A DNA stretch of 64,000 bases, taken from Natrinema saccharevitans. Its GTDB lineage: Archaea; Halobacteriota; Halobacteria; Halobacteriales; Natrialbaceae. The position numbers and the translations under genes were made by a program. Each line of letters begins with the position of its first letter. Positions within the stretch are counted from its first letter, which is position 1. The notes under the pieces were generated by a model, which did no database searches, was not told the origin of the DNA, and saw only the letters and a program-made list of their open reading frames with translations. Location of the stretch: positions 1,612,001 through 1,676,000 of the forward strand of contig NZ_LWLN01000001.1 in NCBI RefSeq assembly GCF_001953745.1, read 5' to 3'. Positions 10,150 through 19,177 of this stretch are shown here, in pieces.

Positions 10150-13025
10150 GTTTCAGAAGGACCCTTGTGGGGTCGAAGACCCGACGTATCGGATGGGGAA
10201 CGGCCGTCTGAGTGTGGTTTCAGAAGGACCCTTGTGGGGTCGAAGAATGTTTCAGCCGTGTCACATTGTGATATGGCTCTCCCGTTTCAGAAGGACCCTT
10301 GTGGGGTCGAAGAGTGGACGCCGTGTTTGACCATCCGCCGGTAGACAGCAGTTTCAGAAGGACCCTTGTGGGGTCGAAGATCTGGGAAGTCCGCTCAGTA
10401 GACTCAGGGGCTGAACGGTTTCAGAAGGACCCTTGTGGGGTCGAAGACCGCGCGGGCGCCTCGCGCTCGAGACTGCGGTTCAGTTTCAGAAGGACCCTTG
10501 TGGGGTCGAAGAGCTATCTTGGTCGGCACGATCCGAACCCAAATGGACCGGTTTCAGAAGGACCCTTGTGGGGTCGAAGACCGTGAGAAAATCCACTGGT
10601 TAACGGGTGAGATTGGTTTCAGAAGGACCCTTGTGGGGTCGAAGACGCAACTCGAGACCGGCGTGGTAGCACGTCGGCATCGTTTCAGAAGGACCCTTGT
10701 GGGGTCGAAGATTGCCACGCCATTACGACGGTCGTTTCAATCCGTTGTTTCAGAAGGACCCTTGTGGGGTCGAAGAACGGACTGGAAGGGGTTGGATGAA
10801 CGGGCAAAGGAAAGTTTCAGAAGGACCCTTGTGGGGTCGAAGAAAGCAACTCAGTGCGCTCGAGGGCGCGTTTGGGATAGGTTTCAGAAGGACCCTTGTG
10901 GGGTCGAAGAAGCACCAATGCACGGCGTGCGGGAAGGAAATCAGCAAGTTTCAGAAGGACCCTTGTGGGGTCGAAGATACACGGGCGTTGAATTGGTCTG
11001 TCGGAGTGGGTTGTGTTTCAGAAGGACCCTTGTGGGGTCGAAGACGATCACCCGCAGGGATCCATCCTCGCTCAGGAGACCGTTTCAGAAGGACCCTTGT
11101 GGGGTCGAAGAACGAAGGAACTCCAGGAGATGCTGTCTACGAAGGAAGTTTCAGAAGGACCCTTGTGGGGTCGAAGAGCGATCGCGACGAGGCTCGCGAG
11201 GTCGCGGGACACGTTTCAGAAGGACCCTTGTGGGGTCGAAGATGCGAGTGAGTGGCTCGTCGTCGAGGACCTGTCGGGGTTTCAGAAGGACCCTTGTGGG
11301 GTCGAAGAGATCGATCAGTATCGCCCGTCTCGGTATCGCTCATGGTTTCAGAAGGACCCTTGTGGGGTCGAAGAGAAGCGCCAAACGGCGGCGTCTGGAA
11401 AGCCCGCCGCGTTTCAGAAGGACCCTTGTGGGGTCGAAGATACACGAGCGTTGGGCGCTACCAGAGCGTCGTCCTCCGTTTCAGAAGGACCCTTGTGGGG
11501 TCGAAGAGACTCGTCGATCGTCGTCACCGACTCCTGTGCGAGTTTCAGAAGGACCCTTGTGGGGTCGAAGAGTCCGAATCACTTTGGCACATCGTAGCGA
11601 AGACTGGTTTCAGAAGGACCCTTGTGGGGTCGAAGATACTGCTCGCAGTAGCTGTGTTACTGTTCGCGTGGATGTTTCAGAAGGACCCTTGTGGGGTCGA
11701 AGACTCAAATTCCTCCGGGTCAACCCCACCGTTCAGAAGGTTTCAGAAGGACCCTTGTGGGGTCGAAGACCGGTTCGACGGCGACGAGTACCCGGGGTTG
11801 AAGGAGAGTTTCAGAAGGACCCTTGTGGGGTCGAAGAGAAGCCGACGAGCCCCAGTCGCTGACCTACGACGTGTTTCAGAAGGACCCTTGTGGGGTCGAA
11901 GACTCCCGTTGAGAGTACGGACGGCACGGACCCGGTGGTTTCAGAAGGACCCTTGTGGGGTCGAAGAGTCGAGCGGACCGGCGTTGACACGGACGGTTTC
12001 AACGGTTCCAGAAGGACCCTTGTGGGGTCGAAGACGCTATGTCCATCGTGTCATGGACAGGTCCATACGGGGTTTCAGAAGGACCCTTGTGGGGTCGAAG
12101 ACCCTCTCATCCAGCGGCGGATGGTATGACGATGAACCGTTTCAGAAGGACCCTTGTGGGGTCGAAGACCCTCTCATCCAGCGGCGGATGGTATGACGAT
12201 GAACCGTTTCAGAAGGACCCTTGTGGGGTCGAAGAGAGGTGTCTATCTAATTACCCGGCCACTTATATTCGTTTCAGAAGGACCCTTGTGGGGTCGAAGA
12301 ATGCAGCCGGACACGATCGCCGTCGTATTCCTCAGGTTTCAGAAGGACCCTTGTGGGGTCGAAGAGCTTCCCCGTGCGCGACGGGAAAGTACATCGTCGC
12401 TGTTTCAGAAGGACCCTTGTGGGGTCGAAGAACGGTTTGCTGTGGTTGACCAGCATTCATATCCGTCGTTTCAGAAGGACCCTTGTGGGGTCGAAGACAG
12501 ACACCCCAGCCCGAACATCTGGTCCCGGACTCGAGTTTCAGAAGGACCCTTGTGGGGTCGAAGAGGGACTTGCTCGAGGATATTGACGCGACAAGTTCGA
12601 GTTTCAGAAGGACCCTTGTGGGGTCGAAGACGAGATCAACCTCGAGGTTGGGCGGATCGGTGATTGTTTCAGAAGGACCCTTGTGGGGTCGAAAACCGAC
12701 CGAGCCCGAGGTCAACGTCGCCGTCGATCTCGGTTTCAGAAGGACCCTTGTGGGGTCGAAGAGGGCCCTCGGTGTCGATCTCGATCTCGATGCCGCGTTT
12801 CAGAAGGACCCTTGTGGGGTCGAAGAGCTGTCAGCGATGATTTGCCGACGCCGCCCGCTTCGTTTCAGAAGGACCCTTGTGGGGTCGAAGATGGTACTGC
12901 GTGTCGACCGTACTCTCGCCCTTGTCGAGTTTCAGAAGGACCCTTGTGGGGTCGAAGACGTAACTGCCTCTTCAACGGTGAGTGGGTCGTCGTTCGTTTC
13001 AGAAGGACCCTTGTGGGGTCGAAGA
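10150..13025 (+). repeat. Block of 44 CRISPR repeats ending in A
   Basis: From the repeat starting at 10150 to the one ending at 13025, every repeat ends ...GTCGAAGA rather than ...GTCGAAGC. The block is uninterrupted; the repeat at 12666 ends GAAAA. The next older repeat (13065-13094) ends in G, and the three older ones end in C. Because each new repeat is copied from the leader-proximal one, a contiguous block implies inherited changes of the template repeat rather than random mutation. Confidence 0.9.
12072..12205 (+). repeat. Tandem duplication of one repeat-spacer unit
   Basis: Two consecutive 67-nt units (12072-12138 and 12139-12205) carry the same spacer, starting CCCTCTCATCCAG and ending CGATGAACC. 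This is the third duplicated unit, and it lies within the A-ending repeat block. Confidence 0.9.
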
Positions 13026-13329
13026 TTCGAGACGGTGTAGTACCGTTCCTCCGTTTCGGTGAGTGTTTCAGAAGGACCCTTGTGGGGTCGAAGGCGTCGC
13101 GGGTCGGCTGATTCGTGGTGGCGCAGTTCATGTTTCAGAAGGACCCTTGTGGGGTCGAAGCGGGCACTGAGCCCGATCAGGATCAGGAGGACGCCGGTTT
13201 CAGAAGGACCCTTGTGGGGTCGAAGCCTGCGTTTGGAGTGTTGCGACTAACTCCGGTTGCTTGTGTTTCAGAAGGACCCTTGTGGGGTCGAAGCCGCGAT
13301 CACGTCGTGAAGTTGGCCCACCGGCATCC

Positions 13330-13424
13330 GTTATAGACGGACCTTGTGGGGTTGAAGTTTCCACTTGAACAGTTCGGAATTCGTCTCGGTAAACAGTTAC
13401 AGACGGACCCTTGTGGGTCGAAGC
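13330..13424 (+). repeat. Two degenerate distal CRISPR repeats
   Basis: The last two repeats are decayed: 13330-13357 (GTTATAGACGGACC..., one base deleted, GTTGAAG ending) and 13396-13424 (GTTACAGACGGACCC..., one G missing, GTCGAAGC ending). Both read AGACGGACC where all intact copies read AGAAGGACC. They mark the old end of the array. Confidence 0.85.
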
Positions 13425-13849
13425 CTCTAAAGGAAGGAAAATAGGAACAGATTTCCGGTCAGTTCTACTCGTACCAGCCCCGCGACACCGTTATCCTGAT
13501 AGTGCCGACCAATTGACGATCTCCACGGCATCCGACTAACCTGGCCGGCGAAAGACGTTGGAGTCTCTGATCTCTTCAGAACCAAATACGGGCATTTCAG
13601 TCGGTTGAAAAGGTTGTTTAGCCGTGAAGGGGGAACGATATACGATACCAAAATCCGGTTTCGACTAACGCTCTTGCGTAGCACATTGTTGATGGAGAGC
13701 CGTCTTGCGCTTCTGCGGGGAATTGAGCGAGGATAGTATCTGGTCGATAGGCGATCAAACGGCCGGTTTCTGTTCCAACCCTTCTTTGGAGAGTTGTATC
13801 AACAATCTCCGACGGAAGAGCGTACGAGGAAACTCCACATCATAGAGCC
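13425..13849. other. Array flank without a convincing gene
   Basis: About 425 bp of lower-GC DNA follow the last repeat. A minus-strand frame of 85 codons (13427-13684) and a plus-strand frame ending with a TAG near 13736 are open, but neither resembles a family I know. It is probably decayed DNA between the array and the integrase remnant. Confidence 0.4.
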
Positions 13850-14056
13850 GTGACATCACACTACGGCCGTCATCGGTTTACGACCTACTGGCGTGTTGAG
13901 CAGGATCTCAACCGAGAGTTAATTAAGTACATGCGGGGCGATACGTCGGCAGGTGGTGTGAACGATCCCGCCGGAGGCATCGACCACTACATCCACAGTT
14001 ACTACGAGGACATCGAACCGGTATATCGGGAACGTATCTTCAAATTAGGAGTGTGA
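13850..14056 (+). pseudogene. C-terminal remnant of a tyrosine integrase
   Basis: The frame encodes SHYGRHRFTTYWRVE, which matches the H-x-x-R box of tyrosine recombinases, then RELIKYMRGD and the HYIHSYYEDI segment that supplies the nucleophilic tyrosine, ending RERIFKLGV at a TGA. This is the last 65-70 residues of a family whose members usually have 300 or more. The same frame is open for only a few codons upstream, so the catalytic N-terminal part is gone. The GTG at 13850 is simply the first possible start and is unlikely to be used. It indicates that an integrated element once ended here. Confidence 0.7.
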
Positions 14057-14250
14057 CGAGGTCGCAACCTCCGAATCGGAACTGGTAATAGAGGAGACCC
14101 GCCTCTTCATTCGGATATTCGTGGTCTTGTAGATTTAGGGACATCGTCGGTGTCTACCAGCACATCGTAGATCGATCTTTTACCGCGATTCACGGAGAAC
14201 GTCGATACGGAAACCACTACGAAGGGCGGACAGCCTCGCATTTCGAGAAC

Positions 14251-14259
14251 GCATATACG
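14251..14259 (+). promoter_or_regulatory. TATA-like box of the nop5-flpA operon
   Basis: GCATATACG lies 23-31 nt before the nop5 ATG, the spacing expected for a haloarchaeal TATA box with a leaderless transcript. The 225 bp between the integrase remnant and nop5 hold no other gene that I can support. Confidence 0.4.
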
Positions 14260-14281
14260 GGACCGGTCTCTTAGGAAGGAC

Positions 14282-15181
14282 ATGAACGATAGGAGTGTCA
14301 CGAGTGCGGGGTGGTTCGCGGACATCGATCCAGCGGATGTAGAAGCGGCTACAGAGGCTATTCGGGAGAAGACTGCTGAGGAACCTCGAGATTGGCCTGC
14401 CGAAGCCGTAGACGCGGGTTTCGCGGACGACGAAGCCGACTACTACACCAAACTCCACGAGTCCACGGTCGAATCCACCCGCGAAGCCGTCAGAGAGCGA
14501 GAAACGGCAGATGATCAACAGCTAAAACATAGTATTCGAGCCATGGACGACTGCGAGCGGACGGCCAACGAACTCGCCGAGCGGCTGGCCGAGTGGGCCG
14601 GGACCGTCGACCCCGACGCCGGGACCGGCGTCGAGTACGCGCGGGAGTTGGCCAGCGGCGAGGCCGGCGACGACCTCGAGGAACCGGCCGTACGCTCGCT
14701 CGCCGAACGCGTGGCAGGGCTCGCCGACGAGGCCGACGACCTCCGCGAGTTCGTCCAGCGGCGGACGCCCGCGGTCGCGCCGAACCTCTCGGCGCTGGCC
14801 GACCCCGTGCTGGCGGCGCGGCTGATCTCGCTGGCCGGCGGCCTCGAGGAACTCGCGAAAAAGCCCAGCGGGACGGTTCAGGTGTTGGGCGCGGAGGACG
14901 CCCTCTTTGCCCACCTGCGTGGTCACGCGCCCTCGCCCAAACACGGGATCATCTACACCCACGACGCGGTTCGGGGGACCAACCCCGGCGAGCGCGGCTC
15001 CGCGGCGCGTGCGGTGGCCGGGAAACTCGCCATCGCCGCCCGCGTCGATCACTACTCCGGCGAACTGAAACCGGAACTCGAGGCGGAACTCGCAGAGCGG
15101 ATCGAGACGATTCAAGCCCGGAACGCGGACAGTGACGTCGGGGACGACGCGGCGACCGACGGAGGTGCCGACGATGAGTGA
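14282..15181 (+). CDS. nop5: NOP5 (Nop56/58), box C/D RNP core protein
   Basis: This 299-aa protein binds the L7Ae-C/D RNA complex and recruits fibrillarin for guided 2'-O-methylation of rRNA and tRNA. A coiled-coil-like acidic middle precedes the Nop domain, recognised by GAEDALFAHLRGHAPSPKHG near residues 200-220 and RGSAARAVAGKLAIAARVD shortly after. The acidic tail (DDAATDGGADDE) is a usual haloarchaeal feature. The gene overlaps flpA by 8 nt. The first 80 or so codons use noticeably more A/T-ending codons (GTA, GCT, ACA, ATT) than the rest, so the 5' part may have a different recent history. The start could be one of several, but ATG 14282 fits the TATA box. Confidence 0.9.
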   Translation: MNDRSVTSAGWFADIDPADVEAATEAIREKTAEEPRDWPAEAVDAGFADDEADYYTKLHESTVESTREAVRERETADDQQLKHSIRAMDDCERTANELAERLAEWAGTVDPDAGTGVEYARELASGEAGDDLEEPAVRSLAERVAGLADEADDLREFVQRRTPAVAPNLSALADPVLAARLISLAGGLEELAKKPSGTVQVLGAEDALFAHLRGHAPSPKHGIIYTHDAVRGTNPGERGSAARAVAGKLAIAARVDHYSGELKPELEAELAERIETIQARNADSDVGDDAATDGGADDE

Positions 15182-15863
15182 GGACCTCCCGACGGGGGTC
15201 CAGCGCCGCACCTTCGACGGGGCCGAGCGCCTCGCGACCCGCGGGGAACCGGTCTACGGCGAGCCCACCGACGTTCAGCAGACGGAGTCTGCTGCAGCCC
15301 ATCAGAACTCGGAGAGTTCTGAGGACGGCGAGTGGCGCGCGTGGAACCCCAACCGCTCGAAGCTCGGCGCGATGCTCGAGCTGGGCATGGACACCGGCCT
15401 CGCGGGCGGCGAGACGGTCCTCTATCTGGGGGCCGCCAGCGGGACGACGGTGAGCCACGTGGCCGACTTCGCCGGCCCGACCTACGCCGTCGAGTTCGCC
15501 GCGCGGCCCGCCCGGGACCTGCTCGAGGCTGCAGAGTCGCGCGAGCGGCTCTTCCTGCTGCTGAAAGACGCGCGAAAGCCCGAGACCTACGCCCACGTCG
15601 TGGAGTCCGACGTCGACGTCATCGTCCAGGACGTGGCGACGAGGGGGCAAGCGCGGGTGGCCCTCGAGAACCGGCAGTTCCTGGCCGAGGACGGGCGATT
15701 ACTGTTGGCCGTGAAGGCACGGAGCGAGGACGTGACTCGAGAGCCCGAGGCGGTGTTCGAGGACGTTCGAACGGAGTTGGAGGAGGGGTACGAGATCGTG
15801 GAGGCGGAACGACTCGAGCGCTATCATACGGATCACCTCGGGGTCGTTGCGCGGCCGCTGTGA
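15174..15863 (+). CDS. flpA: Fibrillarin-like rRNA/tRNA 2'-O-methyltransferase
   Basis: This is the 229-aa catalytic subunit of box C/D RNPs; it uses S-adenosylmethionine to methylate ribose 2'-OH groups chosen by the guide RNA. The SAM site is VLYLGAASGTTVSHVADF, followed by YAVEFAARPARDLL and DVIVQDVATRGQ. The ATG at 15174 overlaps the nop5 stop by 8 nt; an upstream GTG in frame would lie inside nop5. An unusual insertion near residues 34-50 (VQQTESAAAHQNSESSED) sits between EPVYGEPTD and GEWRAWNPNRSK. The DNA behind it holds two perfect hairpins, described separately. The rest of the protein is intact. Confidence 0.93.
   Translation: MSEDLPTGVQRRTFDGAERLATRGEPVYGEPTDVQQTESAAAHQNSESSEDGEWRAWNPNRSKLGAMLELGMDTGLAGGETVLYLGAASGTTVSHVADFAGPTYAVEFAARPARDLLEAAESRERLFLLLKDARKPETYAHVVESDVDVIVQDVATRGQARVALENRQFLAEDGRLLLAVKARSEDVTREPEAVFEDVRTELEEGYEIVEAERLERYHTDHLGVVARPL
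15276..15321 (+). repeat. Twin 8-3-8 palindromes inside flpA
   Basis: CAGCAGAC-GGA-GTCTGCTG (15276-15294) and CAGAACTC-GGA-GAGTTCTG (15303-15321) are two perfect 8-bp inverted repeats. Each has the same 3-nt GGA loop, and 8 nt separate them. They encode most of the low-complexity insertion in fibrillarin. They look like an in-frame palindromic insertion element comparable in principle to coding palindromic repeats of other prokaryotes. Confidence 0.8.
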
Positions 15864-16361
15864 GGGTGCCCCACTGCGATTTGAGTCTGGTATCGCCACG
15901 CTGGTCGGCCGTGTGACAGTAGTTATTAAATCTATCGAGCTGTAGTCGCCATTGAAACGATTCACGTATCGATATCGACGCCGTTTCCGATCCGATGTGC
16001 GACGGTTTTCACCGACGACGGAACGCGAGTCACGTGACTGCCGCGCGCTTCGGTCGGCCTCGAGTGGGTCCCCCTCGAGACCGAGGCTCGTACCTCGAAC
16101 GGCAGATGATATAACGAACTACAGTCTTTCTTTCCCCGCTCGAGGGACGAACGTATCCGGGACACTCATGTCCGTTCGTGTGGCGTGGTAACGCAGCCGT
16201 TCGTGGGAGCGGTTCCAACCAGTCACGGAGTTACTAAGTCCCACCCGGGCCACCCCGGCCCTGTTGTCGTCGCTCTCTCCCGACGAGTCGGATCCGTAGA
16301 GCCACGGCCCGCTGACGGCGTGCTAACTACTATAAGGTCGGTCGTGGTACGCGACCGTGGT
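15864..16361. other. Intergenic region before the acyl-CoA synthetase gene
   Basis: About 500 bp without a supported gene; the frames open here lack family resemblance and are crossed by stops. At the right end ACTATAAG (16329-16336) lies 26-33 nt before the ATG at 16362 and is a good TATA-box candidate for a leaderless transcript. Confidence 0.5.
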
Positions 16362-17954
16362 ATGTCAGAACATCCTACTATCGGCGACACGCTCGAGGGG
16401 ACGGTCGACCGCCACCCGGACCAGGACGCGATCGTCTATCCGCGCAAGGACCAGCGCTGGACCTTCGCCGAGTTCGACGAGCGGGTGAATCGGCTGGCCA
16501 ACGCCTTGCTCGAGGCTGGCATCGAGCAGGGTGATCGGGTCGCGACGGTACTGTACAACGGCTCCGAGATGGCCCTGACCGTTTACGCCTGCGCGAAGAT
16601 CGGCGCGGTCTTCACCCCGCTGAACTTCCGGCTGCCGGCGGGGGAGATCGAGTACATCGTCACCGACGCCGAGGCGGAACTGGTGCTGTTCGAGGCCGAC
16701 ACCCGGGAGGCCGTCGAGGGCGCAAAGCCCGACCTCGAGACCGTCTCGGAGTACGTGTTCATCGACGACGACCGCGAAGCGGCTCCCGACTACGCCCGCG
16801 GGTTCTACGACCTGCTCGAGTCGGGTTCGGCCGAGCGGCCCGACGTTCGCGTCGCCGAGGACGACGTGTACGCGTTCATCTACACCTCCGGCACCACGGG
16901 CCGGCCGAAGGGCGTCGTCCACGAACACCGCGACATGGTCGAGCACAACCTCCTGTGTATCGCGGAGGGAAAGATGACTCGCGACGACGTCGGGCTGTCG
17001 GTGATGCCGCTGTATCACTGCGCCGAACTCCACTGCAACCTCTTCCCGCGGGTCCACCGCGGCGCGACCAGCGTCATCCACCACGAGTTCGATCCGGAGG
17101 CGGCCCTCGAGGCGGTCGCGGAACACGGCGTCACGCTCCTCTTTGCGGCCCCGACGGCCTGGAACGCGCTGTCGATAACCGCCGCCGAAGCGGACGTCGA
17201 CGTCTCCTCGCTCCGGCTCGGCCTCTACGGCGCGGCCCCGATGCCCGAGCAGGTCCTCGAGAACTGCCGAGAACACCTCTGTGAGGACTACCTCCAGGCC
17301 TACGGGATGACCGAGATCGGCCCCGCCGGCGTCTTCCAGCCCCCGGAGGACCAGCTCTCGAAACAGGGCTCGGCCGGCCTCCCGGCGCTCAACCACCGGC
17401 TGCGCATCGTCGAGCCCGACGCGGAGCCGGACGCCGAAGTCGAGCCGAGCGAGATCGGCGAGATCCTGATCGCCAGTCCCTGTACGATGCGCGAGTACTG
17501 GAACCGGCCGGAGGCGACCGCGGAGTCGCTGCGCGAAGCCGACGGGACGACCTGGTACTACACCGGCGATCTGGGCTATCGCGACGACGACGGCTACCTC
17601 TACGTCGTCGACCGCAAGGACGACATGATCGTCTCCGGCGGCGAGAACGTCTACCCCGCCGAGGTCGAGGACGCGCTGTTCGCCCACGACGCCGTCGCGG
17701 AGGCGGCCGTCGTCGGCGAACCCGACGACGAGTGGGGTGAGCGAGTCGCTGCCTACGTCGTCGCCGACGGCGTCGAGGCGTCCGACCTCGACGCGTTCGT
17801 TCGCGAGAGCGACCAGCTGGCCGACTTCAAGCGCCCCCGGACCTACTACTTCGTCGACGAACTCCCCAAGAACCCCAGCGGGAAGGTCCAGAAGTTCAAA
17901 CTCCGCGAGGACGAGACCGCCGACGAGCCCGAACCCGAGACCGTCACGTCCTGA
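16362..17954 (+). CDS. Acyl-CoA synthetase (AMP-forming), fadD-like
   Basis: This 530-aa adenylating enzyme should activate a carboxylic acid, probably a fatty or aromatic acid, to its acyl-CoA by way of an acyl-AMP. The phosphate loop YTSGTTGRPKG starts near residue 174, the YGMTE motif lies near 313-317, the YTGDLG motif follows, and the C-terminal catalytic lysine is K508 in NPSGKVQKF. Length is normal for the class. The frame extends 59 codons upstream, but ATG 16362 follows a TATA-like box at leaderless spacing and begins the conserved N-terminus. The substrate cannot be told from sequence alone. Confidence 0.88.
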   Translation: MSEHPTIGDTLEGTVDRHPDQDAIVYPRKDQRWTFAEFDERVNRLANALLEAGIEQGDRVATVLYNGSEMALTVYACAKIGAVFTPLNFRLPAGEIEYIVTDAEAELVLFEADTREAVEGAKPDLETVSEYVFIDDDREAAPDYARGFYDLLESGSAERPDVRVAEDDVYAFIYTSGTTGRPKGVVHEHRDMVEHNLLCIAEGKMTRDDVGLSVMPLYHCAELHCNLFPRVHRGATSVIHHEFDPEAALEAVAEHGVTLLFAAPTAWNALSITAAEADVDVSSLRLGLYGAAPMPEQVLENCREHLCEDYLQAYGMTEIGPAGVFQPPEDQLSKQGSAGLPALNHRLRIVEPDAEPDAEVEPSEIGEILIASPCTMREYWNRPEATAESLREADGTTWYYTGDLGYRDDDGYLYVVDRKDDMIVSGGENVYPAEVEDALFAHDAVAEAAVVGEPDDEWGERVAAYVVADGVEASDLDAFVRESDQLADFKRPRTYYFVDELPKNPSGKVQKFKLREDETADEPEPETVTS

Positions 17955-18040
17955 TCGCACGAGCGCGCGGCTGACCCACGTTCCGGCCGAACGCTCCGAC
18001 TCCAAACCGTATTTACTGTCGGCGTCGAAAAGGCGATACG

Positions 18041-19123
18041 ATGGAACGCGGGTCCCGAGAGTCGTTTACGCGCATGGGTACGGTGGGGATCGAGGAGGAG
18101 TGTTTCGTCGTCGACGAGGACGGTCGCCCCACCAGCGGGACCGACGACCTCGTCTACGAACACGACCCGCCCGAGATCCTCGAGGGCCGACTCGATCACG
18201 AACTGTTCAAGTTCGTCATCGAGACCCAGACGCCGCTGATCGAGGACCCCGACGACGCCCGCGACGCGCTGCTTGCGATCCGACAGGCGTTAGTCGACCA
18301 CGCCGAGGCCCACGGCTACCGGATCGCCGCCGCCGGCCTCCACCCGCTCGCGAAGTGGCAGGAACTCGAACACGCCGAGAAGCCACGCTATCGGGCACAG
18401 CTCGACCGGATCCAGTACCCACAGCACCGGAACACGACCGCGGGGGTCCACGTCCACGTCGGCGTCGACGACGCCGACAAGGCGGTCTGGATCGCCAACG
18501 AACTGCGGTGGTACGTGCCGATCATGCTGGCGCTGTCCGCGAACTCGCCGTACTGGAACGGGTTCGACACCGGGCTCCAGTCGGCCCGCGCGAAGATCTT
18601 CGAGGCGCTGCCCAACACCGGCATGCCGACCCACTTCGAGGACTTCGAGGCCTTCGACCGGTTCGAGCGCCGGATGCTCGAGACCGACTCGATCAACGAT
18701 CGGGGCGAACTCTGGTACGACGTGCGGCCCCACACCGCCCACGGAACCGTCGAGTTGCGCACGCCCGATAGCCAGGCCGATCCCGGCGTCGTGCTGGCGT
18801 TCGTCGAGTACGCCCACGCGCTCGTCGAGGCTTTGGCCGAGGCCTACGAGGACGGCGCGACCGGCCACGACCACCGACGGGAACTGCTCGACGAGAACAA
18901 GTGGCGCGCGATCCGGTACGGACAGGACGCATCCTTCATCGACCGCGACCTCGAGGGGACCGTCGACCTCGGCGAAGTCGTCGACCGCGAGTGCGAGCGA
19001 CTCGGCATCGACGGGATCAAGCGGGTCTACGAGCGCGAGAGCGGCGCGGACCGCCAGCGCCGACTGCTCGAGGACGAGGGACCCGACGCGCTGTGTGACT
19101 CGCTGTTTCTGCAGACCGAGTAA
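18041..19123 (+). CDS. gshA: Glutamate-cysteine ligase (GCS2 type)
   Basis: This 360-aa protein belongs to the carboxylate-amine ligase family. In haloarchaea it makes gamma-glutamylcysteine, the major thiol that replaces glutathione. The signature [10 protein letters not shown] begins near residue 13, and the substrate and metal pocket is seen in [15 protein letters not shown] and [17 protein letters not shown]. The length matches the haloarchaeal form. The start gives a short untranslated region after the 3' end of the acyl-CoA synthetase gene, 86 nt away. It appears intact. Confidence 0.9.
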   Translation: MERGSRESFTRMGTVGIEEECFVVDEDGRPTSGTDDLVYEHDPPEILEGRLDHELFKFVIETQTPLIEDPDDARDALLAIRQALVDHAEAHGYRIAAAGLHPLAKWQELEHAEKPRYRAQLDRIQYPQHRNTTAGVHVHVGVDDADKAVWIANELRWYVPIMLALSANSPYWNGFDTGLQSARAKIFEALPNTGMPTHFEDFEAFDRFERRMLETDSINDRGELWYDVRPHTAHGTVELRTPDSQADPGVVLAFVEYAHALVEALAEAYEDGATGHDHRRELLDENKWRAIRYGQDASFIDRDLEGTVDLGEVVDRECERLGIDGIKRVYERESGADRQRRLLEDEGPDALCDSLFLQTE

Positions 19124-19177
19124 CGTCCTCACAAAGGTTTAACTCCGCGGGAAGCCTCGTCCTGTACGAGAAAACAC

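Larger units (their letters stand above)
4742..13424 (+). CRISPR. Type I-B CRISPR array, about 131 spacers
   Basis: Thirty-nt repeats start GTTTCAGAAGGACCC, contain an imperfect inverted repeat around the middle (GGACCCttgtGGGGTC) and end GTCGAAGC. By hand count there are 130 intact copies (starts 4742, 4807, 4873 ... 13197, 13265) and two degenerate copies at 13330 and 13396. Spacing is 65-69 nt, so spacers are mostly 35-39 nt. Repeats 1-82 end in C, 83-126 in A, 127 in G and 128-130 in C. Single internal variants are GTTCCAG at 12005 and a GAAAA ending in the repeat starting 12666. Three spacers occur twice in tandem. The conserved repeat-distal GTCGAAGC would form the 8-nt crRNA handle after Cas6 cleavage. 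The hand count may be off by one or two. Confidence 0.98.

Noticed and set aside
4692-13336. Dozens of long open frames through the CRISPR array that encode repeated FRRTLVGSK or QKDPCGVEA peptides
   Set aside because: They arise because the 30-nt repeat has no stop codon in several frames. They start and end at random, change with the spacers and have no other coding signs.
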